The notes below the pieces were generated by a model. That model saw only the letters and a list, made by a program, of their open reading frames with translations, ran no database searches and had not been told where the DNA came from. The translations under genes and the position numbers were made by a program. Positions 25,325-35,058 of a stretch of 55,637 nucleotides of DNA are shown piece after piece. The first letter of the stretch is position 1; each line of letters begins with the position of its first letter. This stretch comes from Pseudomonadota bacterium (GTDB taxonomy: Bacteria > Pseudomonadota > Alphaproteobacteria > Rhizobiales > Beijerinckiaceae), in NCBI GenBank assembly GCA_020161575.1, contig JAIUNR010000011.1, forward strand, positions 1 to 55,637, in the 5' to 3' direction.

Positions 25325-25465
25325 AGTCTGATCGGTTATCGCGCGGTTAACGCTGTTGCGAAATTGCAGCAGAAACGGAGCGAAAAGAAAGGGATCATTT
25401 CTTTTATCATGCGGTACGTGTAGGAAGTCCTGCAAGCTTCCGGGCGAGTCTTTGGATTGGTTGGA
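25325..25465. promoter_or_regulatory. Intergenic region with a short inverted repeat upstream of the export lipoprotein gene
   Basis: About 140 bases between the acyltransferase stop and the KpsD-like start. Around 25383-25407 lies AAAAGAAAGGGATCATTTCTTTT, whose arms AAAGAAA and TTTCTTT can pair around a short loop. It may be a weak terminator or an operator for the next gene. The evidence is a visual repeat only. Confidence 0.35.
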
Positions 25466-26641
25466 ATGTCGTCTCGATTGTTTTTTGTCTTTCCTTGCCT
25501 TGCCGCGACAGCCTTTGCTCTGGCCGCGTGCTCGTCGATGCCTTCCGCCGGGCCTACCGCTGCGGAAGTCGCGAATCAGGCGCAAGACGGCCCGAATGTC
25601 CGCTATATCCTCAAGCCGCTCGACGAGAATGTGGTCTCGATCCTCTCGGCCAGCCGTCCGTTTTCCTTCCTGAGTGGATTCGGCGATCGCCGGCCGCCGC
25701 CCACGCAGCATATCGGCATCGGCGACACCGTGATCGTGACAATCTGGGAAGCAGCGGCGGGCGGGCTTTTCTCGTCTCCCGCTTTTGACCGTAATTCCAC
25801 CGGCGCCCGCTCCGCCGTGATTCCCGAGCAGGTTGTCGCGAAGGACGGGTCGATCACCGTTCCCTATGCTGGCCGTATCCAGGTGACGGGGCTCACAACG
25901 CCCGAGGTCGAGCGCCGGATCGTCGAGAAACTCACCGGCAAGGCGATCGAGCCGCAGGTGCTGGTGACCGTGCCGCGCGGGCTTTCGAATTCCGTGACCC
26001 TGCTGGGCGAGGTCACGAATGGCGCGCGCATTCCGCTCACCGCGAGCGGGGAGCGTGTGCTCGACATCATCGCGAGCGCGGGCGGGATTCGTGCGCCGGT
26101 CCATGAGACCTTCGTGACGCTGAACCGGGGCGGGCGCAGTGTTTCCGTACCGATGCAGCGCCTGATTTCGACGCCGAGCGAGAATGTTTATGCGCATCCG
26201 CGCGATCTCATCACGGTCGTGCGCGAACCGCAGACCTTCACGGCCTTCGGCGCCGCCGGCCGCAACGCGGTCGTGCCGTTCGACGCCGTCGGCATCACGC
26301 TGGAGCAGGCGATCGCCAAGGCCGGCGGCCTGCTTGATTACCGCTCCGATCCTCATGGCGTCTTCCTGCTGCGCTACGAGAGCGCCGAGACGGCGCGTCA
26401 GCTCGATCCGACTTTCGCGGCGGCCGCGCGCGATACCCGCGTGCCGGTGATCTACCAGATCAACATGCGTGATCCGCGTTCCTATTTCCTTGCGCAGAAC
26501 ATCCGCATCCACAACCGCGACATGATCTACGTCGCGAATTCCGAAGTGAACGAGTTCCAGAAGGTCCTGCATTTGATGATCATGGCGAGCCAGCCGATCA
26601 TCGGTGGCGCCCAGGCGGCGTCGCATATCCGGGGCCTCTGA
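25466..26641 (+). CDS. Polysaccharide export outer-membrane lipoprotein, KpsD/Wza/CtrA family
   Basis: Outer-membrane channel for capsule export, 391 residues. The signal peptide ends in the lipobox ALAACSS (lipid-modified Cys22), followed by the poly_export domain (HIGIGDTVIVTIWEA, KDGSITVPYAGRIQVTGLT) and two SLBB-like modules (VTLLGEVTNGARIPLTASGE and FGAAGRNAVVPFDAVGITLE, each followed by an AGG.. helix motif). The C-terminal VNEFQKVLHLMIMASQPII segment is amphipathic, as in Wza where it lines the pore. ATG 25466 is chosen over an in-frame TTG at 25457. It sits 20 kb from the other kps genes, next to the sugar-nucleotide genes gmd and fcl. It should dock on the KpsE-like proteins at 396-2958. 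Confidence 0.9.
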   Translation: MSSRLFFVFPCLAATAFALAACSSMPSAGPTAAEVANQAQDGPNVRYILKPLDENVVSILSASRPFSFLSGFGDRRPPPTQHIGIGDTVIVTIWEAAAGGLFSSPAFDRNSTGARSAVIPEQVVAKDGSITVPYAGRIQVTGLTTPEVERRIVEKLTGKAIEPQVLVTVPRGLSNSVTLLGEVTNGARIPLTASGERVLDIIASAGGIRAPVHETFVTLNRGGRSVSVPMQRLISTPSENVYAHPRDLITVVREPQTFTAFGAAGRNAVVPFDAVGITLEQAIAKAGGLLDYRSDPHGVFLLRYESAETARQLDPTFAAAARDTRVPVIYQINMRDPRSYFLAQNIRIHNRDMIYVANSEVNEFQKVLHLMIMASQPIIGGAQAASHIRGL

Positions 26642-26761
26642 TCCTTTCCAGCGCCAGCGGGGCGGCAATGTCGCCCCGCCTGTGCGAAGCCTGCTGGCTT
26701 TTCGCCGCATTCCTCTTTATGTCCCGGTTGCGGACCAAGAATGCCCGCCGGAAAGAACGAT

Positions 26762-27829
26762 ATGACGAAAACTGCGCTGATCACCGGCATTACCGGACAG
26801 GACGGGGCGTATCTCGCCGAATTGCTGCTGGCGAAGGGCTACGTGGTTCATGGGGTCAAGCGGCGCTCCTCCTCGTTCAATACCCAGCGCATCGACCATC
26901 TCTATCAGGATCCGCACGAGCGCGATGTGCGCCTGACGCTGCATTACGGCGACATGACCGATGCCACCAATCTCATCCGCATCGTGCAGGAGACGCGGCC
27001 GGACGAAATCTACAATCTCGCGGCGCAAAGCCATGTGCAGGTGAGTTTCGAAACCGCGGAATACACCGCCAATGCCGATGCGATCGGCACGTTGCGCCTG
27101 CTGGAAGCGATCCGCATCCTGAAGCTCGAGGGCAGGACACGTTTTTATCAAGCCTCCACCTCCGAGCTTTACGGCAAGGTGCAGGAAGTTCCGCAGAGCG
27201 AGAAAACACCCTTCTATCCACGCTCTCCTTACGCTGCCGCCAAGCTCTACGCCTACTGGATCACGGTGAATTACCGCGAGGCTTATGGACTGCACGCCTC
27301 GAACGGCATTCTCTTCAATCATGAGAGCCCGTTGCGCGGGGAGACCTTCGTCACCCGCAAGATCACGAGGGCGGTCGCGGCGATCCATCACGGCCTGCAG
27401 GACAGGTTGTGGCTCGGCAATCTCGACGCCAAGCGCGACTGGGGCCACGCGAAGGATTATGTCGAGGGCATGTGGCGTATTCTCCAGCAGCCGGAGGGTG
27501 ATGATTACGTGCTCGCGACCGGCGAGACGCATTCCGTGCGCGCATTCGTGGAGCGTGCCTTCGCGGTTGTCGGCATGTCTATCGGCTGGAAGGGTGAAGG
27601 CGCCGAGGAGCGCGGCTTCGATCTGGAAACCGGCCGCGAGGTGGTGGCCGTCGATCCGCGTTACTTCCGGCCCACGGAGGTGGATCTCCTGATCGGTGAT
27701 CCACGCAAGGCGCGTGAGAAGCTGGGCTGGGTGCATTCGACGCCGTTTGAAACGCTCGTGCGCGAAATGGTCGAGGCGGATCTCGTCGCGGTGAAATCCG
27801 AGCGGGAACGCCTCGAGCGGCATGGGTAA
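26762..27829 (+). CDS. gmd: GDP-mannose 4,6-dehydratase
   Basis: NADP-dependent short-chain dehydrogenase-type enzyme that turns GDP-mannose into GDP-4-keto-6-deoxymannose, 355 residues. The Rossmann motif is [13 protein letters not shown] (9-21), then [17 protein letters not shown] and [13 protein letters not shown]. The catalytic Thr/Ser, Tyr and Lys lie in [12 protein letters not shown] and [12 protein letters not shown]. The C-terminal [14 protein letters not shown] is the usual substrate-binding region. ATG 26762 has GGAAAG just upstream. Its last 8 bases overlap the start of fcl, so the two are made together. Substrate comes from ManC (20375-21862). Confidence 0.96.
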   Translation: MTKTALITGITGQDGAYLAELLLAKGYVVHGVKRRSSSFNTQRIDHLYQDPHERDVRLTLHYGDMTDATNLIRIVQETRPDEIYNLAAQSHVQVSFETAEYTANADAIGTLRLLEAIRILKLEGRTRFYQASTSELYGKVQEVPQSEKTPFYPRSPYAAAKLYAYWITVNYREAYGLHASNGILFNHESPLRGETFVTRKITRAVAAIHHGLQDRLWLGNLDAKRDWGHAKDYVEGMWRILQQPEGDDYVLATGETHSVRAFVERAFAVVGMSIGWKGEGAEERGFDLETGREVVAVDPRYFRPTEVDLLIGDPRKAREKLGWVHSTPFETLVREMVEADLVAVKSERERLERHG

Positions 27830-28787
27830 CGCCGTGGCAAGCAAGCTTTTCGATCTCGCGGGCAAGAAGATCTTTGTCGCAGGCGATCGCGGCATGGTAG
27901 GCGGCGCGATCACGCGCGCCCTGGCCGCGCGCGGCATCACGGCGATGGTGGCATCGCGGGCGGAGCTTGACCTTGAACGCCAGGAGCAGGTCGAGGCGTG
28001 GTTTTCCGCGCATCGCCCGCAGGTCGTTTTCCTTGCTGCCGCGCATGTCGGCGGGATTCACGCGAACAACATCTTTCCGCGCGACTTTCTCTACAAAAAC
28101 CTCATGATCGAGGCGAATGTCATCGATGCCGCGCATCGGGCGGGGGTCGAGAAACTGCTCTTTCTCGGCTCGTCCTGCATCTATCCGAAATTCGCTGACC
28201 AGCCGATCCGGGAGGAGGCGCTGCTTGAGGGCGCGCTCGAGCCCACCAACGAATGGTATGCGATCGCCAAGATCGCGGGCATCAAGCTCGCGCAGAGTTA
28301 TCGTCGGCAGTTCAACGCCGATTTCATCTCGCTCATGCCGACCAACCTTTATGGCCGCGGCGACAATTACCACCCCGAGCACAGCCATGTGATCGCGGCT
28401 CTGATGCGGCGTTTCCACGAGGCGAAGCTCGTGCAGGCGCAGGAAGTCGTGGTCTGGGGCACGGGAACGCCCCGGCGCGAGTTCCTCTTCGTCGAGGATC
28501 TCGCGGAGGCTGCGCTGCATGTGATCGAGCATTATTCGGATGCGCTGCATCTCAATTGCGGTACCGGCGAGGATATCAGCATCGGTGAATTGGCCGCGCT
28601 GGTCGCGCAGGTAGTCGGCTACAAGGGCAAGCTTGCTTTTGACACGACCAAGCCGGACGGGACTCCGCGCAAGCTGCTTGATGTATCGCGGCTCCACGCC
28701 CTCGGCTGGCGGGCGAAAACACCGTTGCGTGAGGGGCTTTCTGCCGCTTACGCCGATTTTCTCGCTGGAGGTGGGCGTAACCGGTGA
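27822..28787 (+). CDS. fcl: GDP-L-fucose synthase
   Basis: Epimerase/reductase converting GDP-4-keto-6-deoxymannose to GDP-L-fucose, 321 residues. Rossmann motif [11 protein letters not shown] (family form GxxGMVGxA), then [21 protein letters not shown], the Tyr/Lys pair in [13 protein letters not shown], and [20 protein letters not shown]. These blocks are diagnostic of Fcl/WcaG. The ATG lies inside the gmd 3' end. Together with manC and gmd this gives a complete GDP-mannose to GDP-fucose route, so the surface polysaccharide probably contains fucose. Confidence 0.96.
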   Translation: MGNAVASKLFDLAGKKIFVAGDRGMVGGAITRALAARGITAMVASRAELDLERQEQVEAWFSAHRPQVVFLAAAHVGGIHANNIFPRDFLYKNLMIEANVIDAAHRAGVEKLLFLGSSCIYPKFADQPIREEALLEGALEPTNEWYAIAKIAGIKLAQSYRRQFNADFISLMPTNLYGRGDNYHPEHSHVIAALMRRFHEAKLVQAQEVVVWGTGTPRREFLFVEDLAEAALHVIEHYSDALHLNCGTGEDISIGELAALVAQVVGYKGKLAFDTTKPDGTPRKLLDVSRLHALGWRAKTPLREGLSAAYADFLAGGGRNR

Positions 28788-28890
28788 AGGAGCTGCCCTG
28801 CTCACTTGACGGCGCCGCCACCGTGATGCGAATCATAAGCAGATTTATACGAATCTGTTGATCTAGCTTTTCAGCAGCAATCCGGAACGG
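28788..28890. other. Upstream region of the type I secretion genes
   Basis: About 100 bases between fcl and prtD-like. A TTGACG at about 28817 could be a -35 box and the A+T-rich ATTTATACG near 28844 an extended -10 region, but spacing is not ideal. Promoter call is tentative. Confidence 0.3.
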
Positions 28891-30750
28891 GTGCGCTTTT
28901 CGATGCAATTGGGGCAGAATTCTCCCATCAAACGGACCGTCGCGCGCATGCGCCCGGCCTTGGTCGGTATTGGCATTTTTTCCGCCGTCATCAATCTCCT
29001 GGGGCTGACCGGCTCCATCTACATGCTCCAGATCTATGATCGGGTTCTGGCAAGCCGCTCCGTCGAGACGCTGGTGGCGATCTCCCTTTTGGCTCTGGGT
29101 CTTTTCGCGCTCCAGGGTTTCATCGAGATCATGCGCGCGCAGGTGCTCTCACGTCTCGGTGCCTGGCTCGAGCGCGCGCTGCTCGAGCCGGTCCACGCGC
29201 TGCTGCTGCGCTTGCCACTGATTGGAAGAAGCCCGGTCGAGGTGATGCAGCCGCTGCGGGACATGGAGGCGCTGCGCAGCTTCATGGGCTCGCAGGCACC
29301 TGTTGCCCTGCTCGATCTGCCATGGATGCCGCTTTATCTGCTGCTGATCTTTGCGCTTCACCCCTGGCTCGGCGGTCTTGTCCTCGCCGGCATGGTCGTG
29401 TTGACTGGGCTCGCGATCCTCTCCGAATTCCGCTTGAAGGAGCCCATCCGCCTCGCCAACATGGCCAATGCCCGCCGCCAGCAGGTTGCGGAATCGACGA
29501 GGATGAACGTGGAAGTCCTGCGCGCCATGGGCTTTCAGAACAGGGCCGCCGCACGCTTTTTCGAGGTGTCGCGGCAAGCGCAGGAAGCCGGCCAGCACGC
29601 CGCCGATGCCTCGGCCACGATCGGTGGCATCTCGCGGATGATTCGCGTCATGCTGCAATCTGCGACGCTTGGGCTTGGTGCCTTTCTCGTATTGCGGAAC
29701 GAGATGAGCGCCGGCGCGATCATCGCCTGCTCCATTCTATCCGGACGCGCGCTTGCGCCGGTCGAGCAGGTTGTCGCACATTGGAAACTGCTCGTGGCGG
29801 CACGTCAGGCCAAAAGGCGGCTTGACGAATTGGTGCGCCTGCTGGGCGACGCGCCCGCGCGGATCGACCTGCCGGAGGCGACCCAGAGCTTCTCCGTGGA
29901 GGGGGTGGCGGTGGCCGCGCCGGGCGGGCGGATTCCGCTGATGCGCAATGCGACATTCCGTCTTAAGGCCGGGGACGGGCTTGCGGTCATCGGGCCGAGC
30001 GGTTCAGGCAAATCCGTACTCGTGCGTGCAATCGCCGGGGCGTGGCCGCCGCTCGCCGGCCATGTGCGCATCGATGGTGCTTCGCTTGATCAATGGCCGC
30101 TTGAGCGCGTCGGCGCTCTGATCGGCTATCTGCCGCAGGATGTGGAGCTGTTCGAAGGGACGATCGCGGAGAACATCGCCCGTCTCGACCCTAAGGCGGA
30201 TGATATTGCGATCGTGGCGGCGGCACGTGCCGCCAACGTCCACGACATGATCCTGCGCATGCCCGACGGATACGCGACCATGCTTGGCGAAGGCGGGCAT
30301 AACCTGTCCGTCGGCCAACGCCAGCGCATCGGGCTTGCGCGGGCGCTTTATGGCGATCCCTTCATCGTCATTCTCGATGAGCCCAACGCGCATCTCGATC
30401 AGGACGGCGACCGCGCCTTGTTGGCGGCCGTGGGCAGCATCCGCGCGCGTGGCGGGATCGTGATCATCGTCTCGCACCGGCGCGATATTCTCGAAGGCAT
30501 CAATTACGCGGCTTTCGTCAAGGATGGCGAACTCAAGGCGTTTGGTCCGCGCGACGAGGTGTTCAAGGCCTTGCTGGCGGCGCAGCAGCAGGGAGGCGTG
30601 CCCTCGCCCCCGCCGCGCAAGACCGGTTCGGTCGCTCCTTTCCCTGGCCCCCTGAGCAGCGGCGGCGTGGTTTCGGCCATGATGCCGCAGCGGCGCGGTG
30701 CTGCGGGGCCGAACGCGCAGCCCGCTGAATCAGAAGGAGGGGGGGCGTGA
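28891..30750 (+). CDS. Type I secretion system permease/ATPase, PrtD-like
   Basis: Inner-membrane ABC exporter for RTX proteins, 619 residues. Six membrane segments lie in the first 300 residues (for example LVGIGIFSAVINLLGLTGSI, LYLLLIFALHPWLGGLVLAG), with the YMLQIYDRVLASRS motif typical of PrtD/LapB-type exporters. The ATPase has Walker A GPSGSGKS (about 368-375), Q-loop YLPQDVELFEGTI, signature LSVGQRQRIGLARAL, Walker B FIVILDEPN and VSHRRD. It lacks the N-terminal C39-like domain of HlyB. A proline- and glycine-rich tail (about 570-619) is not part of the family core. The GTG at 28891 follows GGAACGG; an ATG at 28903 is the alternative. It overlaps the fusion protein gene (GTGA). The best substrate candidate in the window is the metalloprotease at 7207-10089. 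Confidence 0.92.
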   Translation: MRFSMQLGQNSPIKRTVARMRPALVGIGIFSAVINLLGLTGSIYMLQIYDRVLASRSVETLVAISLLALGLFALQGFIEIMRAQVLSRLGAWLERALLEPVHALLLRLPLIGRSPVEVMQPLRDMEALRSFMGSQAPVALLDLPWMPLYLLLIFALHPWLGGLVLAGMVVLTGLAILSEFRLKEPIRLANMANARRQQVAESTRMNVEVLRAMGFQNRAAARFFEVSRQAQEAGQHAADASATIGGISRMIRVMLQSATLGLGAFLVLRNEMSAGAIIACSILSGRALAPVEQVVAHWKLLVAARQAKRRLDELVRLLGDAPARIDLPEATQSFSVEGVAVAAPGGRIPLMRNATFRLKAGDGLAVIGPSGSGKSVLVRAIAGAWPPLAGHVRIDGASLDQWPLERVGALIGYLPQDVELFEGTIAENIARLDPKADDIAIVAAARAANVHDMILRMPDGYATMLGEGGHNLSVGQRQRIGLARALYGDPFIVILDEPNAHLDQDGDRALLAAVGSIRARGGIVIIVSHRRDILEGINYAAFVKDGELKAFGPRDEVFKALLAAQQQGGVPSPPPRKTGSVAPFPGPLSSGGVVSAMMPQRRGAAGPNAQPAESEGGGA

Positions 30751-32066
30751 GCGGTTCGCACGAGCTTGATAATCCCGCCCTTCCGCCGCTTCCGGCGTGG
30801 CGGGGCCGGGTGATCGCGGGGATTGGCGTCGGGGTTTCCGGCTTTCTCGGTTTTGTGGCCTGGCTTTTTTTCGCTCAACTATCCGGCGCGGTGGTCGCCG
30901 GCGGGCAGGTTGTGGTCGAGAGCGAGGTCAAGAAGGTCCAGCACCAGAATGGCGGTACGCTGGAAGCCATCCTTGTCCAGAATGGCAGCCGCGTGAAGGC
31001 GGGAGAGATCGTTGCCCGGCTTGATGGAACCCTCGCACGGGCCAGCCTCGGGCAGGTGCAGTCCCAGCTGGTTCAGCTCACTGGCCGGCAGGCCCGCCTC
31101 GAGGCGGAGCGCGACGGCCGGGCGATGCTGAAACTTCCGCCCGATTACCTTGAATCGGGGCAGGAAGCGAAGGATGTCGCGGCGGGTGAACAGCGCCTGC
31201 ACGATGAAAGCCGGCAGGTGCGCCAATCCATGATGGATCAGCTCAAGGAACGCGCCGGGCAGTTCGAGGCGGAAATCGCCGGACTTGTTGCGCAGCAGCA
31301 ATCGAACCGTCGGCAGGCAGAGCTGATCGTCGGCGAGCTGAAGGGCGTGCAGGACCTGTACGACAAGAACCTTGTTCCGGTGACGCGGCTCAACGCGCTC
31401 CAGCGCGATGCCGCGCGGCTCGACGGCGAGAATGGCGCGCTGGGTGCGGCGATCGCCAAGGCGCGCGGGCAGATTGCCGAACTCAATCTCCAGCTTCTCT
31501 CCATCGAGCCGAAAGCAAGAGCCGAGGCGGTGAAGGAATTGCGTGAGGTCGAGGCGCAGATTGCCCAGCTCTCGGAGAAGAAGGTGGCGGCGCTCGATAC
31601 GCTGGCGCGGATCGATATCCGCGCGCCGCAGGCCGGGCTGGTTCACGAGCTGAAGGTGCATACGGTGGGTGGTGTCGTCGGCTCCGGCGAGACCTTGATG
31701 CTGATCGTCCCCGAGGGTGAGAGGCTTGCGGTCGATATCCGCATCAATCCCACGGATATCGATCAGCTTTATCTCGGGCAGAAAACCATGCTCCGCTTTG
31801 TCGCGCTCAATCAGCGCACGACGCCGGAGCTGGTTGCCTCCCTGTCCCGCATCGGGGCCGATGCGGTGCGTGAGCCGCATAACGGGCTCACCTATTTCGT
31901 GGCACGGGTCAGCGTCCATGAAAACGAGTTGAAGAAACTCAACGGTGCGGCATTGGTGCCGGGCATGCCGGTCGAAGCCTTTGTCGAGACGGGTGCCCGC
32001 TCGGCTTTCAGCTATTTCGCCAAGCCCCTCACGGATGCCTATGAGCGCGCCTATCGTGAAAACTGA
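30747..32066 (+). CDS. Type I secretion membrane fusion protein, HlyD/PrtE family
   Basis: Periplasmic adaptor linking the ABC exporter with a TolC-type outer-membrane channel, 439 residues. One membrane helix lies near residues 22-45 (VIAGIGVGVSGFLGFVAWLF). It is followed by the lipoyl half-motif VKKVQHQNGGTLEAILVQNG, a long coiled coil (about 95-290), the second lipoyl half (DIRAPQAGLVHELKVHTVGG) and a beta-barrel (IVPEGERLAVDIRINPTDID). The C-terminal VPGMPVEAFVETGARS is a family hallmark. The GTG start overlaps the PrtD stop. No TolC-like gene is seen nearby, which is normal. The convergent epmB gene ends only 3 bases away. Confidence 0.93.
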   Translation: MSGSHELDNPALPPLPAWRGRVIAGIGVGVSGFLGFVAWLFFAQLSGAVVAGGQVVVESEVKKVQHQNGGTLEAILVQNGSRVKAGEIVARLDGTLARASLGQVQSQLVQLTGRQARLEAERDGRAMLKLPPDYLESGQEAKDVAAGEQRLHDESRQVRQSMMDQLKERAGQFEAEIAGLVAQQQSNRRQAELIVGELKGVQDLYDKNLVPVTRLNALQRDAARLDGENGALGAAIAKARGQIAELNLQLLSIEPKARAEAVKELREVEAQIAQLSEKKVAALDTLARIDIRAPQAGLVHELKVHTVGGVVGSGETLMLIVPEGERLAVDIRINPTDIDQLYLGQKTMLRFVALNQRTTPELVASLSRIGADAVREPHNGLTYFVARVSVHENELKKLNGAALVPGMPVEAFVETGARSAFSYFAKPLTDAYERAYREN

Positions 32067-32069
32067 GCG

Positions 32070-33110
32070 TCAGCCGGCGTAATCGTGCCGGCGGCCGGTG
32101 CGGTCGCTGATCACGAGGCGGCCGGGCGCGCTCTCCTCGATGTTCTGCGCGCCGATCTCGACCTTTCCATGCCCGCCCGGAAGATCGAGAATATAGGCGG
32201 GGATGGCGTGCCCCGGCAGCGTGCCGCGCAGGGCGGCGTGGATCGCCTGTCCGTCACGGACGGAAAGGCGGAAATGCGCGGTTCCCGGCGCGAGATCCGG
32301 GTGATGGAGATAGAGCGGTACGATGCGGTTCGCGCTCATTTCAAGGAAAAGCGCGCGCAGGGTTTGTGCATCCGCATTGACCCCCCTGAGCAGCACGCTC
32401 TGCCCCAGCAGCACGATGCCATGATCGGCGAGGCGTGCGAGCGCTTCCTTCGCCTCGCTCGAAAATTCCCGCGCGTGATTGGCATGTATCGCGATGTAAT
32501 TCGCCTTGCCGGGAAAGCGCAGCGCGCGCGCAAGCTCCGGCGTGATGCGCTCGGGCGCGACGATGGGCACGCGCGAATGCCAGCGCACGGCGCGGATATG
32601 GGGAATGGCCGCCAGTCGATCGCCCAAGGCGCGGATCCGGCGTGCCGAGAGCATCAGCGGGTCGCCGCCCGTGAAGATCACCTCGAAGATTTCGGGATGC
32701 GCGGCGATATAGGCGAAAGCGGCGTCAAGTTCGGCTTCGGTTAGGTTACCGTCGCCCGCGGGGCCGACCATCTCGCGGCGAAAGCAGAAGCGGCAATAGA
32801 CCGGGCAGGTATGCGTCAGCTTGATCAGCACCCGGTCGGGATAACGATGCACGAGCCCCTTGAGCGGCGAATGCGGATGATCGCCGATCGGATCGGGGCT
32901 TTCCTCGGGGCGTGTATCGAGTTCCGCCGGGGAGGGGAGGAACTGGCGGGCGATGGGATCATCGGGATGTTCGATCCGCGCCGCGATGGTTGGCGTGATC
33001 GCGACGGCGTAGCGCGCGGCCACCGCTTCGCGCGCGGATGCGTCTTCCGGCGTAATCAGTCCCGCCTCGACGAGGTCCGCGACGCGGGTGAGGGGGCGGG
33101 CGCGGGTCAT
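32070..33110 (-). CDS. epmB: EF-P beta-lysylation lysine 2,3-aminomutase
   Basis: Radical SAM and PLP enzyme converting alpha-lysine to (R)-beta-lysine for modification of elongation factor P, 346 residues. The iron-sulfur motif is CPVYCRFC (Cys102, Cys106, Cys109). FTGGDPLML is the SAM-binding GGD motif, and the PLP lysine is probably in the C-terminal DLPGGHGKVEIG. The size matches EpmB/YjeK and is shorter than clostridial KamA. The ATG overlaps the epmA stop by 4 bases. Its genomic partner efp starts 132 bases upstream of epmA on the other strand, completing the pathway. Confidence 0.94.
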   Translation of the reverse strand: MTRARPLTRVADLVEAGLITPEDASAREAVAARYAVAITPTIAARIEHPDDPIARQFLPSPAELDTRPEESPDPIGDHPHSPLKGLVHRYPDRVLIKLTHTCPVYCRFCFRREMVGPAGDGNLTEAELDAAFAYIAAHPEIFEVIFTGGDPLMLSARRIRALGDRLAAIPHIRAVRWHSRVPIVAPERITPELARALRFPGKANYIAIHANHAREFSSEAKEALARLADHGIVLLGQSVLLRGVNADAQTLRALFLEMSANRIVPLYLHHPDLAPGTAHFRLSVRDGQAIHAALRGTLPGHAIPAYILDLPGGHGKVEIGAQNIEESAPGRLVISDRTGRRHDYAG

Positions 33111-34207
33111 TTCAGGGGCTCCCCGAATGGCCCGGGCGTGAAGATCACATCCTCCACTCTTTCCGCGCCGGTGGCGAGCATGGCGAGGCGGTCGAAGCCC
33201 AGCGCGATGCCGGAGGCGGGCGGCATGTAGGCGAGCGCGTTCAGGAAGTCCTCGTCGAGCGGGTAGCTTTCGCCATAGAGGCGCTGCTTCTCGGCCATAT
33301 CCGCCTCGAACCGGCGGCGCTGTTCGGCGGGGTCCGTCAATTCACCGAAGGCATTGGCGAGTTCAACGCCGCAGACATAAAGCTCGAAGCGCTCTGCGAC
33401 GCGCGGATCATCCGGGCAGGGGCGGGCGAGCGCAGCCTCGGATACGGGGTAACGGTCGAGGATTGTGGGGCGCCCGATGCCGAGGTTGGGTTCGATCTTC
33501 TCGCAGAGGATGCGGGAATAGATGTCAGTCCAGCTATCGTCGGGCGCAGTGCGGACTCCGGTGCGGCTGGCCGCCTCATGGAAGGAGCGAGCGAGAAAAT
33601 CGCCATCCGGGCCGGTTTCTAACGACGCGGCATCCCACCGAATGATCTCAAGCGCGAGATCGATCCCCGCATAACGCTCGAACGCTTCGTTGAGCGAAAG
33701 CCGCTCCGGCTCGGCGAAGGGATCGCATTCGCACCCGCGAAAGGTGAAAGTGCCGCGCCCGCCGACATCCGCCGCCAGCCTCAGGATGTCGGCGCAATCC
33801 GCCATCAGTGCGGTGTAGTCTTCGCCCGCGCGGTACCATTCGAGCATGGAGAATTCGCCGGCATGAAGGGGCGAGGATTCGCGGGCGCGGAAGACGGGCG
33901 CGAATTGATAGATCCGCTTCTCGCCCGCCGCGAGCAGCTTCTTCATCGCGAATTCGGGCGAGGTGTGAAGATAGGCGTGCATCTGCTTTTCGCCGAATGC
34001 CGTCCATTCGGTGGAGAAGGCGTGCAGATGTGTCTCGTTGCCGGGGGAGACCTGCACGATGCCGGTCTCGACCTCGAGGAAATCGCGCGTGTCGAACCAT
34101 GTCCGCAGGGCCGATTTCAGCCTCGCGCGCCTGACGAGCGCATCCCGTCGCGCGGCGTGGCACGCGGGTGCCCAGAAGGGCAGGGAGGAGGGGGGCGTTT
34201 CGACCAA
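33107..34207 (-). CDS. epmA: EF-P lysine aminoacylase (LysRS-like)
   Basis: Class II lysyl-tRNA-synthetase paralogue without the anticodon-binding domain; it attaches (beta-)lysine to EF-P. It has 366 residues. Motif 2 is in YQFAPVFRARESSPLHAGEFSMLEW and motif 3 in ASGIALGFDRLAMLATG; YLHTSPEFAMKKLL precedes them. The length (usual 325-350) and lack of an OB-fold N-terminus separate it from LysS. It is divergent from efp and overlaps epmB, an arrangement consistent with a dedicated EF-P modification operon. An alternative start inside the first 20 residues is possible. Confidence 0.94.
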   Translation of the reverse strand: MVETPPSSLPFWAPACHAARRDALVRRARLKSALRTWFDTRDFLEVETGIVQVSPGNETHLHAFSTEWTAFGEKQMHAYLHTSPEFAMKKLLAAGEKRIYQFAPVFRARESSPLHAGEFSMLEWYRAGEDYTALMADCADILRLAADVGGRGTFTFRGCECDPFAEPERLSLNEAFERYAGIDLALEIIRWDAASLETGPDGDFLARSFHEAASRTGVRTAPDDSWTDIYSRILCEKIEPNLGIGRPTILDRYPVSEAALARPCPDDPRVAERFELYVCGVELANAFGELTDPAEQRRRFEADMAEKQRLYGESYPLDEDFLNALAYMPPASGIALGFDRLAMLATGAERVEDVIFTPGPFGEPLK

Positions 34208-34338
34208 TCTCTTTCCTCTTTAACGCTTTTCCCCGCCAAAGATGCTTCTAGGCTTGGCCTTTTCGCCTTTAGCGGTTATGGGAGCGCCTCGAATTTCATT
34301 TCATCGCGCCGCTGTAAAGCGGAAAACCGGGGATCAAC

Positions 34339-34908
34339 GTGGTCAAGGTCATCGCCTCTTCCATCCGCAAGGGCAACGTCATCGAGCTGGAAGACAAGCT
34401 CTACTCGGTCATTTCCGCCGAAAGCTTCTTCCCGGGCAAGGGCACGCCGACCACCCAGATCGATTGCCGCCGCCTTTCCGACGGGGTGAAAACCACCGTC
34501 CGCTACCGCACGACGGAGCAGGTGGAGAAAGCCTTCGTCGAGGACAAGGACTACACCTATCTCTATGGCGACGATGACGGTTTTACCTTCATGGACCAGG
34601 AGAATTTCGAGCAGGTGATCGTGCCGAAGGATACGATGGGCGATCAGGCCGTCTATCTCCAGGAGAACATGGTCATCCGTCTCGGCCTCTATAACGGCGT
34701 GCCGGTGACGATCGTGCTGCCGCAGCGCGTGACGCTCGAGATCGTCGAGACGGAGCCGGTGACCAAGGGACAGACCGCTTCCTCGTCCTACAAGCCGGCG
34801 ATCCTGTCCAACGGCGTGCGCACCCTCATTCCGCCGCATGTCACGGCCGGTGTGCGCGTGATCATCAACACGGAAGACGGTTCCTACGTCGAACGCGCGA
34901 AGGATTGA
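34339..34908 (+). CDS. efp: Elongation factor P
   Basis: Translation factor that relieves ribosome stalling at polyproline stretches, 189 residues in the usual three-barrel form. The modified lysine is Lys34 in [11 protein letters not shown], matching the presence of EpmA and EpmB next door. The C-terminal signature [20 protein letters not shown] is standard. The start is a GTG with GGGGA about 5 bases upstream. It is followed by a clear rho-independent terminator. Confidence 0.97.
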   Translation: MVKVIASSIRKGNVIELEDKLYSVISAESFFPGKGTPTTQIDCRRLSDGVKTTVRYRTTEQVEKAFVEDKDYTYLYGDDDGFTFMDQENFEQVIVPKDTMGDQAVYLQENMVIRLGLYNGVPVTIVLPQRVTLEIVETEPVTKGQTASSSYKPAILSNGVRTLIPPHVTAGVRVIINTEDGSYVERAKD

Positions 34909-34931
34909 GGTTTTCGCCAGCATCTGTTCAT

Positions 34932-34958
34932 GGCCGCCTGTGGGCGGCCTTTCTTTTT
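34932..34958 (+). terminator. Rho-independent terminator of efp
   Basis: The stem GGCCGCC (34932-34938) pairs with GGCGGCC (34943-34949) around TGTG, followed by TTTCTTTTT. It lies 24 bases after the efp stop codon. Confidence 0.85.
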
Positions 34959-35058
34959 GTGCCCTTCAATCTCTCCCGATCCGACAAGCGCTTGAATCTC
35001 CGGCAAAATTGAAGCAAGAGCCAGTCAACATAACTATTAAATTCGGGCGGAGATTGCC

